From positions 8,060,001 through 8,124,000 of the forward strand of contig WOAB01000563.1 in NCBI GenBank assembly GCA_027886185.1: a stretch of DNA of 64,000 nt, written 5' to 3'. Position numbers and translations under genes: made by a program. This stretch comes from Rheum nobile. Lineage: Eukaryota; Streptophyta; Magnoliopsida; Caryophyllales; Polygonaceae. Within the stretch, counting starts at the first letter, position 1, and each line of letters opens with the position of its first letter. Positions 21,050 through 31,365 of this stretch are shown here, piece after piece. Below the pieces are notes generated by a model that was given only the letters and a program-made list of their open reading frames with translations, searched no databases and was not told the origin of the DNA.

Positions 21050-22525
21050 TGATAAGCACTACTTTGTAGGGCTTAACTAAGATTTATTATAGGGTTTTAT
21101 TGGTTCCATTCGGGTAGATTTAGACACATTCATGTGCATGGTGTTTGGGGGCGAAGATTGGTGTTTTGGTGGTATTTTGAGCTTATTAGAGTACATTTGA
21201 AGATTCGGGATATGGAGCCACCAAGGAGTATGGAGTTAGAGAGGAGAAGTATGGATTTGGTGGTCTAGAGAAGTAAATTGAAGATATCCATAGGAAGAGA
21301 AGTTGACCACTGAGGAGACGAAGAAGAACCAAGGAGAGAGTCCACACGAGAGTAGAAGAACAATGTGCTGAATTCAATTGATTCGTTCTCTCTACTCAGA
21401 TGTCCAAATGCAGTGATTCCAATTCCAAAAGTTAGATCTTGAAGTCTACTACAAGTCCCCAAAATATGAGCACAATCCGAGTTGGGAATCAAAAGTTATT
21501 AAGTTTTTACGAAAGTGGTGCAGAAGCTGAAAATCGAGCATTAACCGCGATCGCGGGTCTTGGGCCGCGATCGCGGGTCATCAGCGCCGAAAGCTGCGTC
21601 TTTTCCTGAGCTTATCTTTTCAGATTTCTTTTTCCCTTTTTCTTATTTTTAATTTAATTAGTTTCTTAATGGGCTAGGTCATTTTGTTAGAGTCCTATAA
21701 ATACTTTCTTTTAGCATTAGGGTTGAGATCTTCCACACTTTAGTTGCACTTTTCATTCATCATTGTTTTCTTTTCCTTTGAAGTTTTCACCATGTCTATG
21801 AGGAGTTAAGCCTCTTTGGCTTAGTCCGGTAATGGAAGCATGAGTTTATTCATCTGGTTGTGATGTTTTGTTCCTATCTATTTATTCCTATTGAGTTATA
21901 TTATCTCTTCTAAGCTTATTCCATTGGATTTCATTAATTGCACTAGCCCGCGCAACTAGTTGTTTCTGATGATTTTCATATTGCTAGGATTAGGAAACTG
22001 TTGGGCTAACGTCCTATTCTGCTGTAGCAACTACAATTTACATGCTCTGGTTGAAATTATTCTATTGTAGGGAGAGATAATTACATGGTAAATGCATCTG
22101 AGCGAGCGTTCTATGTATCCTGGTTAATGCTTATATGCATTGCTGCCTTTGGGTTGAACCTTTAGTGGTACTAGGGTTATTCATTGGTAAGGGTTCTTTG
22201 TGGAAGGTTTCCCTCTGAATTTACATAAGATCGGGACAGGAATAACCGAATAGGAAGATAGGACTTAATCTATGAACAACCTTTGAATGACTTATGTGGA
22301 CATTACTTGGCTAAGTGTTTTTCTCTCTTGATATTTCATCCATTCTACTTTGTTTTGTTTGCAACCAACCAACTACAAAACCCCCCTCTTGTTACTATTG
22401 CATGTGAACAACACATAGATTAATCCCTTCCTCCCTGTGGATTCGACCCTTGCTTGCCCTAACTACTTGTTTAGGTTTGCTAGGATTTATTTGATTAGGT
22501 GATACGACGACTATACCTCCGATCA
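21050..22525 (+). repeat. 5' LTR of Athila-B
   Basis: Bounded by TSD CAACG on the left and the PBS spacer on the right. TATAAATA is at 21696-21703. A pair of CGCGATCGCG palindromes at 21544-21577 lies about 120 bp upstream. A Stop/start-poor T-rich region follows. Confidence 0.95.
21544..21703 (+). promoter_or_regulatory. Putative Athila-B LTR promoter: paired CCGCGATCGCGG plus TATAAATA
   Basis: Two copies of CCGCGATCGCGGG, about 21 bp apart, are followed by TATAAATA at 21696-21703. The 3' LTR has the same arrangement (palindromes near 26125-26160). CGCG cores fit CAMTA-type binding sites; the role is inferred. Confidence 0.5.
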
Positions 22526-22530
22526 AATTT

Positions 22531-22548
22531 TGGCGCCGTTGCCGGGGA
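22531..22548 (+). other. Athila-B primer-binding site (tRNA-Asp)
   Basis: TGGCGCCGTTGCCGGGGA lies five bases after the LTR end and is complementary to the 3' end of plant tRNA-Asp(GUC) as I recall it. This is the standard Athila primer site. Confidence 0.85.
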
Positions 22549-22667
22549 GGCAAGGCTTGATTTTCCTGTGTGTTTGTTTGTGTGCGTGTTACTTTGGTAT
22601 GGACCTATCTTACGGTCCACACCAGTGCTACTAATTTTTGTTTTTCCTTTTTGCTTTTGATACAGAT

Positions 22668-24071
22668 ATGAGTTTTTGGGGAGATCCACGAGATGACCTA
22701 TACTCCTACTCATTCTCCCCAGAGAGGGGATATCACCCCTATTCGAGTGCAGCAAGACCAATCAGATCCTGCAGAATCTGTCACGCAACGCTGCACATCA
22801 CCGATGATTGTCCAGGACTTCCCGCATTCGCAGCTACAATAAATGCACGAAGAGGTGTTGACTCGCATGGGCCGAGACATGAGCCATACTCACACCAACA
22901 ACAGTTCAGTCCGTATGGAAATCAACCACCGTACATGCAACCATATTCATATGGAGTCCAAGGACAGAACGCAAGTTTGTATGTGCCCGGTGCAGACGCA
23001 CTCAACACTTTGACGCAAAGCATTGTAACCCTGGCTCAGAACATGTCCTCAATGAATACAACGATGGTTCAGAATGTTCCTTTGTTGGGAAAAAGAGTAG
23101 AAACGGTAGCCCAACAGCAGCAAGAGGCGACCCCCAGTATCCAGAGCCGGCTGAACCAACTGAATCAAGTGTTGATGAAGTTGAAGTCCAAAATATCTCA
23201 AGTCCCTGCAGCAGAAAATACACAAGAGACTGTCTGTGATGTGCCACTGAGGTACGGGGCTGATAACGAGGCTAAAAGGGTCGCTGAGGAGGAAGTCCAG
23301 GAGAGTATGGAGGTACCTCATGAAGAAAAAGAGGTCGAGAGCGAGAAAGAAGCCGACGAACAGGAACCGCGACCTACCAACCGCGATCGCGACTCCTTCG
23401 CTGAATTAAATTGGCCAGAAGTCGAGAGTAAACCGCGACCGCGGTCCGAAGACCGCGATCGCGGCCTGATCACTGTGGGAAATCTCGAGGATTTGACGTC
23501 ACTGCGACCGCGACCTACCAACCACGATCGCGGTTCTTCCCCAGAAGCGGTTGTTCCTCCTGAAATCGTCCCCGACCCTCTCAAAGATGCCTATGATGAG
23601 TATGTGCATCTAAACTCTCTCCCACTTGTCTTGCTGGACCCCGTTACACCCTTCCCTGTGGCTCTGAAGGACACAAGAATGGTGAAGAACAACAAAGGTT
23701 TATTTGACACCTTCAGTAGCCGCAAGGCAAACGTTCCTCTGGTCGCTCTGGCATACAGCACCCCTCGTTGCCCAGAATTTTTAAGGGTGTTGGGCAACAT
23801 CAAGAAGAAGCCAAAAGGGAGGCACAAAAAGGAAGCATTGATCCAAGTGGCTGATTTTTATACGCTGGACACGGGGCAGGACATACATGCAGCTCCTGAG
23901 ATGCTGGGCAGACCATTTCTGAAGATGGCAAGTGCATTCATAGATATGAACAGCACTCCATCCATCACGAAGTGCAGGAGACTGGGGGCAATGCTCAACA
24001 TGGAGCATATAAAGAGGCATCCGCCTGATCCAGGCCCCAGGAGTTCAGTTGTTGTGAGCAACCCTAGTTGA
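22668..24071 (+). CDS. Athila-B single ORF: zinc-knuckle gag remnant joined to protease-like end
   Basis: ATG 22668 follows a T-rich tract and a CAG (possible splice acceptor) and opens 467 codons. Near the N-terminus is a CCHC knuckle, CRICHATLHITDDC, that normally ends Athila gag, so the capsid part is missing. Next come Gln-rich and coiled-coil segments, then an acidic Glu/Lys region. A repeated Arg/Pro segment (PRPTNRDRDS and similar) is encoded by CCGCGATCGCGG-type palindromes at 23371-23542. The C-terminal part contains LGRPFLKMASAFIDMN, the motif near the end of Athila protease. The protein might still bind element RNA. The open frame in a copy without RT is notable; translation is not shown. 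Confidence 0.75.
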   Translation: MSFWGDPRDDLYSYSFSPERGYHPYSSAARPIRSCRICHATLHITDDCPGLPAFAATINARRGVDSHGPRHEPYSHQQQFSPYGNQPPYMQPYSYGVQGQNASLYVPGADALNTLTQSIVTLAQNMSSMNTTMVQNVPLLGKRVETVAQQQQEATPSIQSRLNQLNQVLMKLKSKISQVPAAENTQETVCDVPLRYGADNEAKRVAEEEVQESMEVPHEEKEVESEKEADEQEPRPTNRDRDSFAELNWPEVESKPRPRSEDRDRGLITVGNLEDLTSLRPRPTNHDRGSSPEAVVPPEIVPDPLKDAYDEYVHLNSLPLVLLDPVTPFPVALKDTRMVKNNKGLFDTFSSRKANVPLVALAYSTPRCPEFLRVLGNIKKKPKGRHKKEALIQVADFYTLDTGQDIHAAPEMLGRPFLKMASAFIDMNSTPSITKCRRLGAMLNMEHIKRHPPDPGPRSSVVVSNPS

Positions 24072-24905
24072 GGAGGATGAGTAGTATGTCAAGCCATGAC
24101 AATAACTAAGGCGCAGTCCTGGAGGCAACCCGAGGTATGTATTTTTCTTCCTTTGTCTTTCTTTCTTTGTTCTCGCATTATTTTGGTGTGTTTTCGCTTT
24201 GTTTTTGTTTTTGTTTTCGACTACACCATGCAGGAAAGCCGAGAAGAAACCACGACCACGGCATAACACCCGCGATCGCGGCCGGAGAAAGTCGAGCAAA
24301 AACCGCGATCGTGGCACAAAACCCGCGATCGCGGGCCCACGGCGCGCCGCGAATTAGGGTTAGTCAAAAAAAAATCTAAAAATTTAAAAAAAAAACAAAC
24401 CGCGATCGCGGGTACTGTTCACCCGCGATCGCGGGGTTACTACGCATCGGTAAAATAAAAAAAAAACTAAAAAAAACTTACAAAAAAAATCTTACAAAAA
24501 AAGTCATACGTTACCCGCGATCGCGGCCTTCACTGCCGCGATCGTGGTTCCTCCACGGTGTTCCTTCCATGGCGATTTTTCCACGGCGGTTCATTCAGGG
24601 AGGTTCTGAGGCGGTCTTTCTTCATCATGTTCGTGAGCAACAACCGGTGTACCCTTGATCCATCCATTGTTGTTGGTCCCTGCGGTACGTCTTCACCTGT
24701 GCGTCACCACCTGTGCATACTGAGTTCGGAGTTCCAGCATTCCATGATTTATCTCTTGGGAAGTTTGACTGTTGAAGTGGTGATGAAGTTTATGGGGATC
24801 CCTACATCCCTGAGTACCTTCCTATTGACGAAGACTACCACCCCGGCGTACGCTCAGTGAGTTCTTTTTTTCTTCTCCTCAATTTTTTCTTTGTCTTCCA
24901 TACAT
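24072..24905 (+). other. Athila-B noncoding stretch and remnant of post-pol ORF
   Basis: The block TAACTAAGGCGC...GGAGGCAACCCGAGGTAT at 24103-24138 matches Athila-A 1211-1246. From 24240 to 24550 there are about ten CGCGATCGCG-type palindromes in AT-rich filler. The stretch to 24860 may hold a scrap of the post-pol ORF (frame ending PIDEDYHPGV), but it is too broken to define. Confidence 0.55.
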
Positions 24906-24921
24906 TAAGGACAATGCATGA

Positions 24922-24938
24922 TTCAAGCATGGGGGAGT
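24922..24938 (+). other. Upstream polypurine-tract-like motif of Athila-B
   Basis: An AAGCATGGGGGAG tract follows an AAGGACAATG block, as in Athila-A at 3395-3410. The same tract recurs right before the 3' LTR (about 25617-25629). Confidence 0.55.
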
Positions 24939-25098
24939 AGAAAGTACTTGCTATCTATCTTGTAACTTAGTTTCGATTTCAGCATTGTTATTTCCATTCA
25001 GCATTATCCATTGTTCGCATTCCCTTTTGCAAAAAAAAAAATTAGAAAAAGTCAAAAAGCAAAAAAAAAAAAAAAAGACATACATGAAAATCCTGGGA

Positions 25099-25126
25099 CA
25101 AGTCGAAAACCCGAAAGGGCGGCTTG
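25099..25126 (+). promoter_or_regulatory. GNRA-tetraloop hairpin 1 of Athila-B
   Basis: Outer stem CAAG (25099-25102) pairs with CTTG (25123-25126); inner CCC/GGG holds the loop GAAA (25113-25116). The equivalent in Athila-A has outer stem CTGAA/TTCAG, so pairing is kept while the bases differ. Confidence 0.65.
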
Positions 25127-25226
25127 GGTAATAAGCAGGTGGCCCGGACCAGCGCTAGGCTGTGGTAAAAAGGTGTCTGAGTGACGTGAGCATATGTGAG
25201 CACATCTATGAAAAAAATATGAGCGG

Positions 25227-25255
25227 CTAGGATGAAAACCCGAAAGGGCTCCTAG
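25227..25255 (+). promoter_or_regulatory. GNRA-tetraloop hairpin 2 of Athila-B
   Basis: Outer stem CTAGGA (25227-25232) pairs with TCCTAG (25250-25255); inner CCC/GGG holds the loop GAAA (25242-25245). Counterpart of 3673-3700 in Athila-A. Confidence 0.65.
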
Positions 25256-25616
25256 GCAAAATGAGTGAAAAGAAGAGGAGTGATTTTAGGATCTCATTTT
25301 ACCTGGAGGGGCGACATAAGAAGAGGAGACAAAGAAGGATTGTCGGGTAGGTCACTCTGGGAGGCATAAGGAGTCATAGATGGAGGCTAGGATTAGAGGT
25401 CACTTTACACCATTGGATGTCCGGTTGAGCTTGGGGGAAGTACTCTGCTTGCCCTCAAGCTTGTTGAGTTGTGGATGTGTTGTAGATGAGATTGGTGCCA
25501 GGAGCTTGGCATGGGTTAGGTAACTCTTAGTTGGAGGATATGCTTCCTGAGACCTTGGGTGCTGCATTGGAGGAGTAGACTTTCTCTTAGTTTACTCGAG
25601 GATGAGCAAAGGTCTA

Positions 25617-25630
25617 AGCATGGGGGAGTT
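25617..25630 (+). other. 3' polypurine tract of Athila-B
   Basis: AAGCATGGGGGAGTT ends directly at the 3' LTR start (TGATAAG, 25631). It is preceded by ACTCGAGGATGAGCAAAGG, the single-copy form of the unit duplicated in Athila-A. Confidence 0.85.
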
Positions 25631-27106
25631 TGATAAGCACTACTTTGTAGGGCTTAACTAAGAGTTATTAGAGGGTTTTATTGGTGTCATTCGGGTAGAT
25701 TTAGACACATTCATGTGCATGGTGTTTGGGGGCAAAGATTGGTGTTTTGGTGGTGTTTTGAGCTTATTGGAGTACATTTGAAGATTCGGGATATGGAGCC
25801 ACCAAGGAGTATGGAGTTAGAGAGGAGAAGTGTGGATTTGGTGGTCTGGAGAAGTAAATTGAAGATATCCAGAGGAAGAGAAGTTGACCACTGAGGAGAC
25901 GAAGAAGAACCAAGGAGAGAGTCCACACGAGAGTAGAAGAACAATGTGCTGAATTCAATTGATTCGTTCTCTCTACTCAGATGTCCAAATGTAGTGATTC
26001 CAATTCGAGGAGTTAGATCTTGAAGTTTACTACAAGTCCCCAAAATATGAGCGCAATCCGAGTTGGGAATCAAAAGTTATTAAGTTTTTACGAAAGTGGT
26101 GCAGAAGCTGAAAATCGAGCATTAACCGCGATCGCGGGTCTTGGGCCGCGATCGCGGGTCATCAGCGCCGAAAGCTACGTCTTTTCCTGAGCTTATCTTT
26201 TCAGATTTCTTTTTCCCTTTTTCTTATTTTTAATTTAGTTAGTTTCTTAATGGGCTAGGTCATTTTGTTAGAGCCCTATAAATACTTTCTTTTAGCATTA
26301 GGGTTGAGATCTTCCACACTTTAGTTGCAATTTTCATTCATCATTGTTTTCTTTTCCTTTGAAGTTTTCACCATGTCTATGAGGAGCTAAGCCTCTTTGG
26401 CTTAGTCCAGTAATGGAAGCATGAGTTTATTCATCTGGTTGTGAGGTTTTGTTCCTATCTATTTATTCCTATTGAGTTATATTATCTCTTCTAAGCTTAT
26501 TCCATTGGATTTCATTAATTGCACTAGCCCGCGCAACTAGTTGTTATTGGTAATTTTCATATTGCTAGGATTAGGAAACTGTTGGGCTAACGTCATATTC
26601 TGCTGTAGCAACTACAATTTACATGCTCTGGTTGAAATTGTTCTATTGTAGGGAGAGATAATTACATGGTAAATGCATCTGAGCGAGCGTTCTGTGTATC
26701 CTGGTTAATTCTTATATGCATTGCTGCCTTTGGGTTGAACCTTTAGTGGTACTAGGGTTATTCATTGGTAAGGATTCTTTGTGGAAGGTTTCCCTCTGAA
26801 TTTACATAAGATCGGGACAGGAATAACCGAATAGGAAGATAGGACTTAATCTATGAACAACCTTTGAATGACTTATGTGGACATTACTTGGTTAAGTGTT
26901 TTTCTCTCTTGATATTTCATCCATTCTACTTTATTTTGTTTGCAACCAACCAACTACAAAAACCCCCTCTTGTTACTATTGCATGTGAACAACACATAGA
27001 TTAATCCCTTCCTCCCTGTGGATTCGACCCTTGCTTGCCCTAACTACTTGTTTAGGTTTGCTAGGATTTATTTGATTAGGTGATACGACGACTATACCTC
27101 CGATCA
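25631..27106 (+). repeat. 3' LTR of Athila-B
   Basis: Full match to 21050-22525, ends GATCA, followed by TSD CAACG. Confidence 0.95.
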
Positions 27107-27111
27107 CAACG

Positions 27112-27205
27112 TCTAGAGGAAGAGTCCACGAAACTTAGATCCACGGTTCCCGACGCTAACACTGTTGCTCGAGGGTGTGGTCGTCGTCAAAAGACGAATA
27201 CCTAA
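27112..27205 (+). pseudogene. Copia-B gag, continuation after Athila-B
   Basis: Removing Athila-B and one TSD restores the split codon at 21048-21049/27112, and the frame reads on (LEEESTKLRSTVPDAN) to TAA 27203-27205. After that the similarity to Copia gag is lost, so this copy is truncated here. Confidence 0.85.
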
Positions 27206-28266
27206 ACTCATTTTTGTGCATTTCAGACTTAGGAAATAAAATTAGTTTGTAATCAGTTTTCTAATAACTACTTAATATTAACAAACACCTAAATCGTATA
27301 GAGTGTATACATAATATTATAATCAGTATTCAGTTTGGCTATTTTCATCAATCAGTGCATAATAATCAGTATGAAATATCTTTGCAAATAAATAAGTTTA
27401 GTTCTTTCCACATACCTGCTAAATGATGAACAACCGATTGTGTAATCGTAGTTTTGATATGGTTCAATTGTTTTGTACTTATTTTGTGGGAGGAGTTGTA
27501 GTTTTATAACCCCTAAAAGCATTGAATTCATGCTGCAAGATCGTGCTGAAAGGATCAAAATATTTGGTTCTACACTTATGGAAAACATGGATATGCAGTA
27601 TATTGCTGACTTTTGGGTATCCTTTATTACATGTTTGAAATCTGCAGTATATTTGGAATATCATTTATTAATGTTGACTTTAGGGTTTTGATTTTATTGT
27701 GCAGATATTGCAGTTGGGTTTTTTGTAATCAAATCTACACGGTTGTTTTTGGAAATTGCAGATTTGTTATACTTTTGAGGCATTTAATAAAGTATATTGT
27801 TTTTTTTTGGCAATCCAGTTTATTTGATTAGGAAAGTGTAGCAGGTTCATTTTTTGGGCAAGTTCATTTGTGGTTCAATCAGCAGGGTTTTTTTTTGTTC
27901 AATCCAGCAGGTTCAAATTTGCCGAAATTTTCTTGGTTTAAAAATGTGTATCAGGCTAAGTTTTTGCATCAGGTTCATTTTTTGTTCATTCCAGTAGGTT
28001 AAATTTTGCAGCATTTGTTTTGGTTACAAAAGTGTATTTGTCACCAGGTTTAGTTTGTGTGCTATTTATCATAGCACAGCATGTTGAGTTTTTTATGATA
28101 AATCTGCATATATTAGGTACATTGCATCTGTTGCACGGTTTTGTAACCAGTCGTGCATATGCAAATCTCATTATATTAGGTACATTGCACATTTTTGTTG
28201 ATTTTGTATGAGATCTGCATGTTTAATATTTTTGCACAAAATCATACAGTTGGTCGGTATTTTTAT
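27206..28266 (+). other. AT-rich region with a possible RPA-like OB-fold scrap
   Basis: At about 27459-27620 the plus strand reads ...SIEFMLQDRAERIKIFGSTLM..., which resembles the OB-fold of RPA1-like proteins that Helitrons and plant gene fragments often carry. The resemblance is weak and short. A T-rich tract plus CAG near 27705 looks like an intron end. The rest (27640-28260) is T-rich with repeated words such as AGGTTCATTTTT and TTAGGTACATTGCA. No gene is supported. Confidence 0.35.
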
Positions 28267-28555
28267 TTCATATCAAACCTGTATATATTAGCTTACCGAG
28301 AATAAAGTGGGAATATATTAATTAAGGAAGTAAAGTAATATAAATTTATTCCGACTGATCTTTAATTTAAGGTAACTGTATGATACTCCAAATTTGTGAT
28401 TTTTTATTTAAATCTAAAAAATCATAGGCTGTCACATGTCAAAATTAATATCGTGATGCCACGTGGTGAATTTTTTTTTTGGTTATTGCATGAGCGCCAT
28501 ATGGTTTAACAGGTATTCTGCTTTAGTTATTATATACTCCGTAGTAGATTAGACA
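28267..28555 (+). repeat. G-box-bearing repeat, copy A
   Basis: Direct repeat of 28861-29141. Shared landmarks are GAGAATAAAGTGGGAATATA, TTTAAGGTAACTGTA, a GCCACGTGG (G-box) site and a 3' end close to TAGTAGATTAGACATTC. Related 3' ends occur at 42545, 53098, 53612 and 54295. The family is not identified. Confidence 0.7.
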
Positions 28556-28860
28556 TTTCTAGAAGCTTTTTTTAAATATCATATAGTATGTTCCCACTGC
28601 CATTTTCAAACTATATAATCGACCAAATCTCCTACTCAACAAATATGTGACATGATATGTAAATCGATATATTATGGATCACATGATTAATTACATAATA
28701 TTGAAAATTATGCCATCAAATACATCATCTAAACGTTATAGTGTCGTTCTCTTACATAAGAAAAAAAATGTTAATGAGCTAGATAAAAGATCAATCATAT
28801 CTCCGGACAATACCGAGAATATATTAATTAAGGAAGTAAAGTAATATAAATTTATTCTGA

Positions 28861-29141
28861 TTGATCAAATCTGCATATATTAGCTTATCGAGAATAAAGT
28901 GGGAATATATTAATTAAGGAAATAAAGTAATATAAATTTATTTTGACTGATCTTTAATTTAAGGTAACTGTAGGATACTCCAAATTTGTGATTTTTAATT
29001 TAAATCTAAAAAACCACATGCTGCCACGTGTCAAAATTAATACTATGACGCCACATGGCAAAACTTTTTTTGGGTTATTGTAGGAGCGCCACGTGACTTA
29101 GCAGGTATTTGCATTTAGTAGTTATATAGTAGATTGACATT
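28861..29141 (+). repeat. G-box-bearing repeat, copy B
   Basis: Second copy of the 28267 repeat, with CCACGTGTC and GCCACGTGAC sites and the 3' end TAGTTATATAGTAGATTG. The stretch 28556-28860 between the copies is AT-rich and begins a third partial copy near 28810. Confidence 0.7.
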
Positions 29142-29536
29142 CTAGGCTTAAGTCTTTTGTAAGTTTTAATTGTCGTTTTAGATTTTTTTATCATTTTTTT
29201 TCCAGATTTGCCCTCATATTAGTAGTTCTTTTATTTTATTTTTTTGGTTTCTCAATTATATTAATTGCTTCCCCGTGATCGATAATAATTAATAAAGCAT
29301 TTGATTTTCTGAATCGTTGTGGCAATTCCGAATCTTTGTTTTGGTAATTCAAATTTTTTTGTCCCAATAAGCGGATGAGATTAGCTTTTGATTTTCTGAT
29401 TTTCTTTAATTTTTTTGTTAGATTTCATGATCAATACTAAAGCAGTAACTAATCACTAATCATAAGGGTAATCTCGGAAAAAAACTGATTTCTTATTTTG
29501 TCTGAAATTTGCTAGAACGTCAATTAAAACTAAACG
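29142..29536 (+). other. AT-rich spacer
   Basis: No gene. The end (CTAAACGGATGGAGTA) resembles a Stowaway-type terminus and abuts the truncated Copia-C 5' LTR, but a matching left end was not found. Confidence 0.4.
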
Positions 29537-29865
29537 GATGGAGTATCTCCTTGGAGAATTGTGAAGGTCGGTGAGGTGGTGATTTGTGTTTTGAGAACCA
29601 ACCTTCCACACTTATATATAGTGGTGGTTATGTGTAGTTTTGGTGAATCAACCAAGAGATCAAAGTGAGTGTGTGCGGTGTGCTAGAGTATATTGTGAAG
29701 TTGGGTGAGGGTGTCCCATATAATAAAGAGTATTGTGAGCCACCCGTATAAGATCTCTTGTACATTTTCACTATATAATACAAAATCATTTTTGTATATT
29801 GCGTCTTTGTTTCGGTGGGGTTCGGTGAGTGTACAAGGGCCATGGGGAGGGTCAATTCCCTAATA
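29537..29865 (+). repeat. 5' LTR of Copia-C, truncated
   Basis: Shared with the 3' LTR from GAGTATCTCC/GAGTAAATATCTC onward, including AAGGTCGGTGAGGTGGTGA. Ends CAATTCCCTAATA. The first 140 or so bases of the LTR are missing. Confidence 0.85.
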
Positions 29866-29866
29866 G

Positions 29867-29878
29867 TGGTATCATAGC
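29867..29878 (+). other. Copia-C primer-binding site
   Basis: TGGTATCATAGC differs from the canonical initiator tRNA-Met site at one base and starts one base after the LTR. Confidence 0.8.
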
Positions 29879-29942
29879 TGAGGTTGCCGGTGTTAGGTGA
29901 TACAAGTTTAGTTCACTGGTGGAAGGATCTCATGTTGGTGCG

Positions 29943-31197
29943 ATGGCGACCAGCTTGTCGAGAACGTTCGAGATCCCACTCTTTGATGGGAAGATCAACT
30001 TCATGTTGTGGCAGAGTACGATTCAAGACCTTTTGGTGCAGCAAGGTCTTGATCAGACTTTAGAGGAGGAGAAGTCTGGCTCCATGAATGAGAGGGAATG
30101 GAGCAAAATCCAGAAGAAGGCGGTGAGTACAATCTGGTTGGCACTTGCTCCCGAGATCAAGTTTAGCGTGTTAAAGGAGACCACACCGAATGCGTTGTGG
30201 GACAAGCTCGAGAGCATTTACGCGTCGAAGTCGCTGACGAACCGGTTGTGTTTGAAGATGGAGTTGTACTCACTGAAGATGCAGGAAGAAGATAATATTC
30301 ACAGCCACATTAACATGTTTAATCAACTAGTTGTCAATTGATGAATGCAAGTAATAATATTAAGGATGAGGAGCAGGCGTTGTTGTTGTTGTTAGCATCG
30401 TTGCTGACGTCCTACAAGTCTTTGGTGCAGACGTTAGTTGTAGGAAGGTCGAGTCTCACTCTAGATGAGGTGATGGCCGCTTTGTGGGAGAGTGAGAGAA
30501 TGATGAAGAATGACGCTATCAGCAATGGAGGGGATAGCATACTAGTTACGGGGGAGCGTGAGCGAGAAAGGACTCAAACGAGGGGGAAAGATGGCCCCAT
30601 AATGGAGAGTAAACTCACGTCAGTGTCGGGATTTAAGTGACGTTGAGTGTTACTACTGCGGGGAGAAGGGTCACATGCAAGAGAGGTGTCCTCGGATGAG
30701 GGAGGACTTGAAGAAGCTGAGAGAGACGTCGTTGCGGTCGTATAGTGGTGACTCTCATACGAATGTGGTCGGTGAGATTGGTGATGAGGGTGTTTACTTG
30801 GCAACGGGTAAGGAGGTTGCCAAATCCGAGTGGGTGATGGATATTGCCGCCTCGATGCATGTGTGTGGAGATCAAGCCTTATTCGACACCTTGAAGAGGG
30901 ATAGAGAGTCACCTTAACTTAGCTGGTGGTGAGAAGTTGAAGGTCGAGGGTACCGAAAGCGTGACAATGAGGCTTCACAATGGTACAAGCCACACTCTTC
31001 ATAATGTGAGGTACGTGTCTTCAAGCAAAGTTAACATCATCTCGTTGGGTGCGATGATGTTAGATGGATACAGGTTTATCGACACGTCTAAGTGGTATAA
31101 GGTGTTCAAGGGGAGACACTTGATCATGCGAGGCCAGAAGAATGAGAAAAATATTTGTGTCAGGGATGGACGCGTTGTGCAAGAAGAAATGTTGTGA
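29943..31197 (+). pseudogene. Copia-C gag and protease, several frameshifts
   Basis: The first in-frame ATG is 29943. Gag reads FEIPLFDGKINFMLWQ, then the LWDKLESIYASKSLTNRL core. A one-base loss near 30340 and another shift near 30640 break the frame. The zinc knuckle CYYCGEKGHMQERC lies at about 30650-30690. The protease site reads WVMDIAASMHVC, where the usual motif is DSGAS or similar. A further shift near 30915 follows, then the LHNVRYV/NIISLG segment of GAG-pre-integrase. The similarity ends near 31197, followed directly by sequence leading into the 3' LTR, so integrase and RT are deleted. Confidence 0.88.
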
Positions 31198-31365
31198 CAC
31201 CTTGTCGAAAAAGAAGGTGCATGCCTTTTATGGATATTACAAAGGTGTTTGGAAATATGAATTAAGAGAGAAAATGCTAGATATAATTCATATTTCCTAT
31301 TTGGATTGGGCTAAATAATAGACAATAATATTAAGTGAGATGAGCTGCTCACTTAAGGCCGAAAT

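Larger units (their letters stand above)
21050..27106 (+). mobile_element. Non-autonomous Athila derivative (Athila-B), complete with TSD
   Basis: LTRs at 21050-22525 and 25631-27106 are equal in length (1476 bp) and very similar. They start TGATAAGCAC and end CCGATCA. The TSD CAACG is perfect (21045-21049 and 27107-27111). PBS, one ORF, conserved Athila 3' noncoding blocks and a PPT are present, but RT, RNase H and integrase are absent. It inserted into the Copia-B gag. Its similar LTRs and open ORF suggest a fairly recent insertion that must have used enzymes of another Athila element. Confidence 0.96.

Noticed and set aside
24558..24860. 100-codon frame in Athila-B as a gene
   Set aside because: Neighbouring frame carries the more Athila-like residues and both are broken; kept only as a possible remnant.
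29505..29511. AAATT then TG as the true 5' end and TSD of Copia-C (AAATT also follows 39881)
   Set aside because: Sequence between 29511 and 29537 does not match the start of the 3' LTR, so the match is probably chance.
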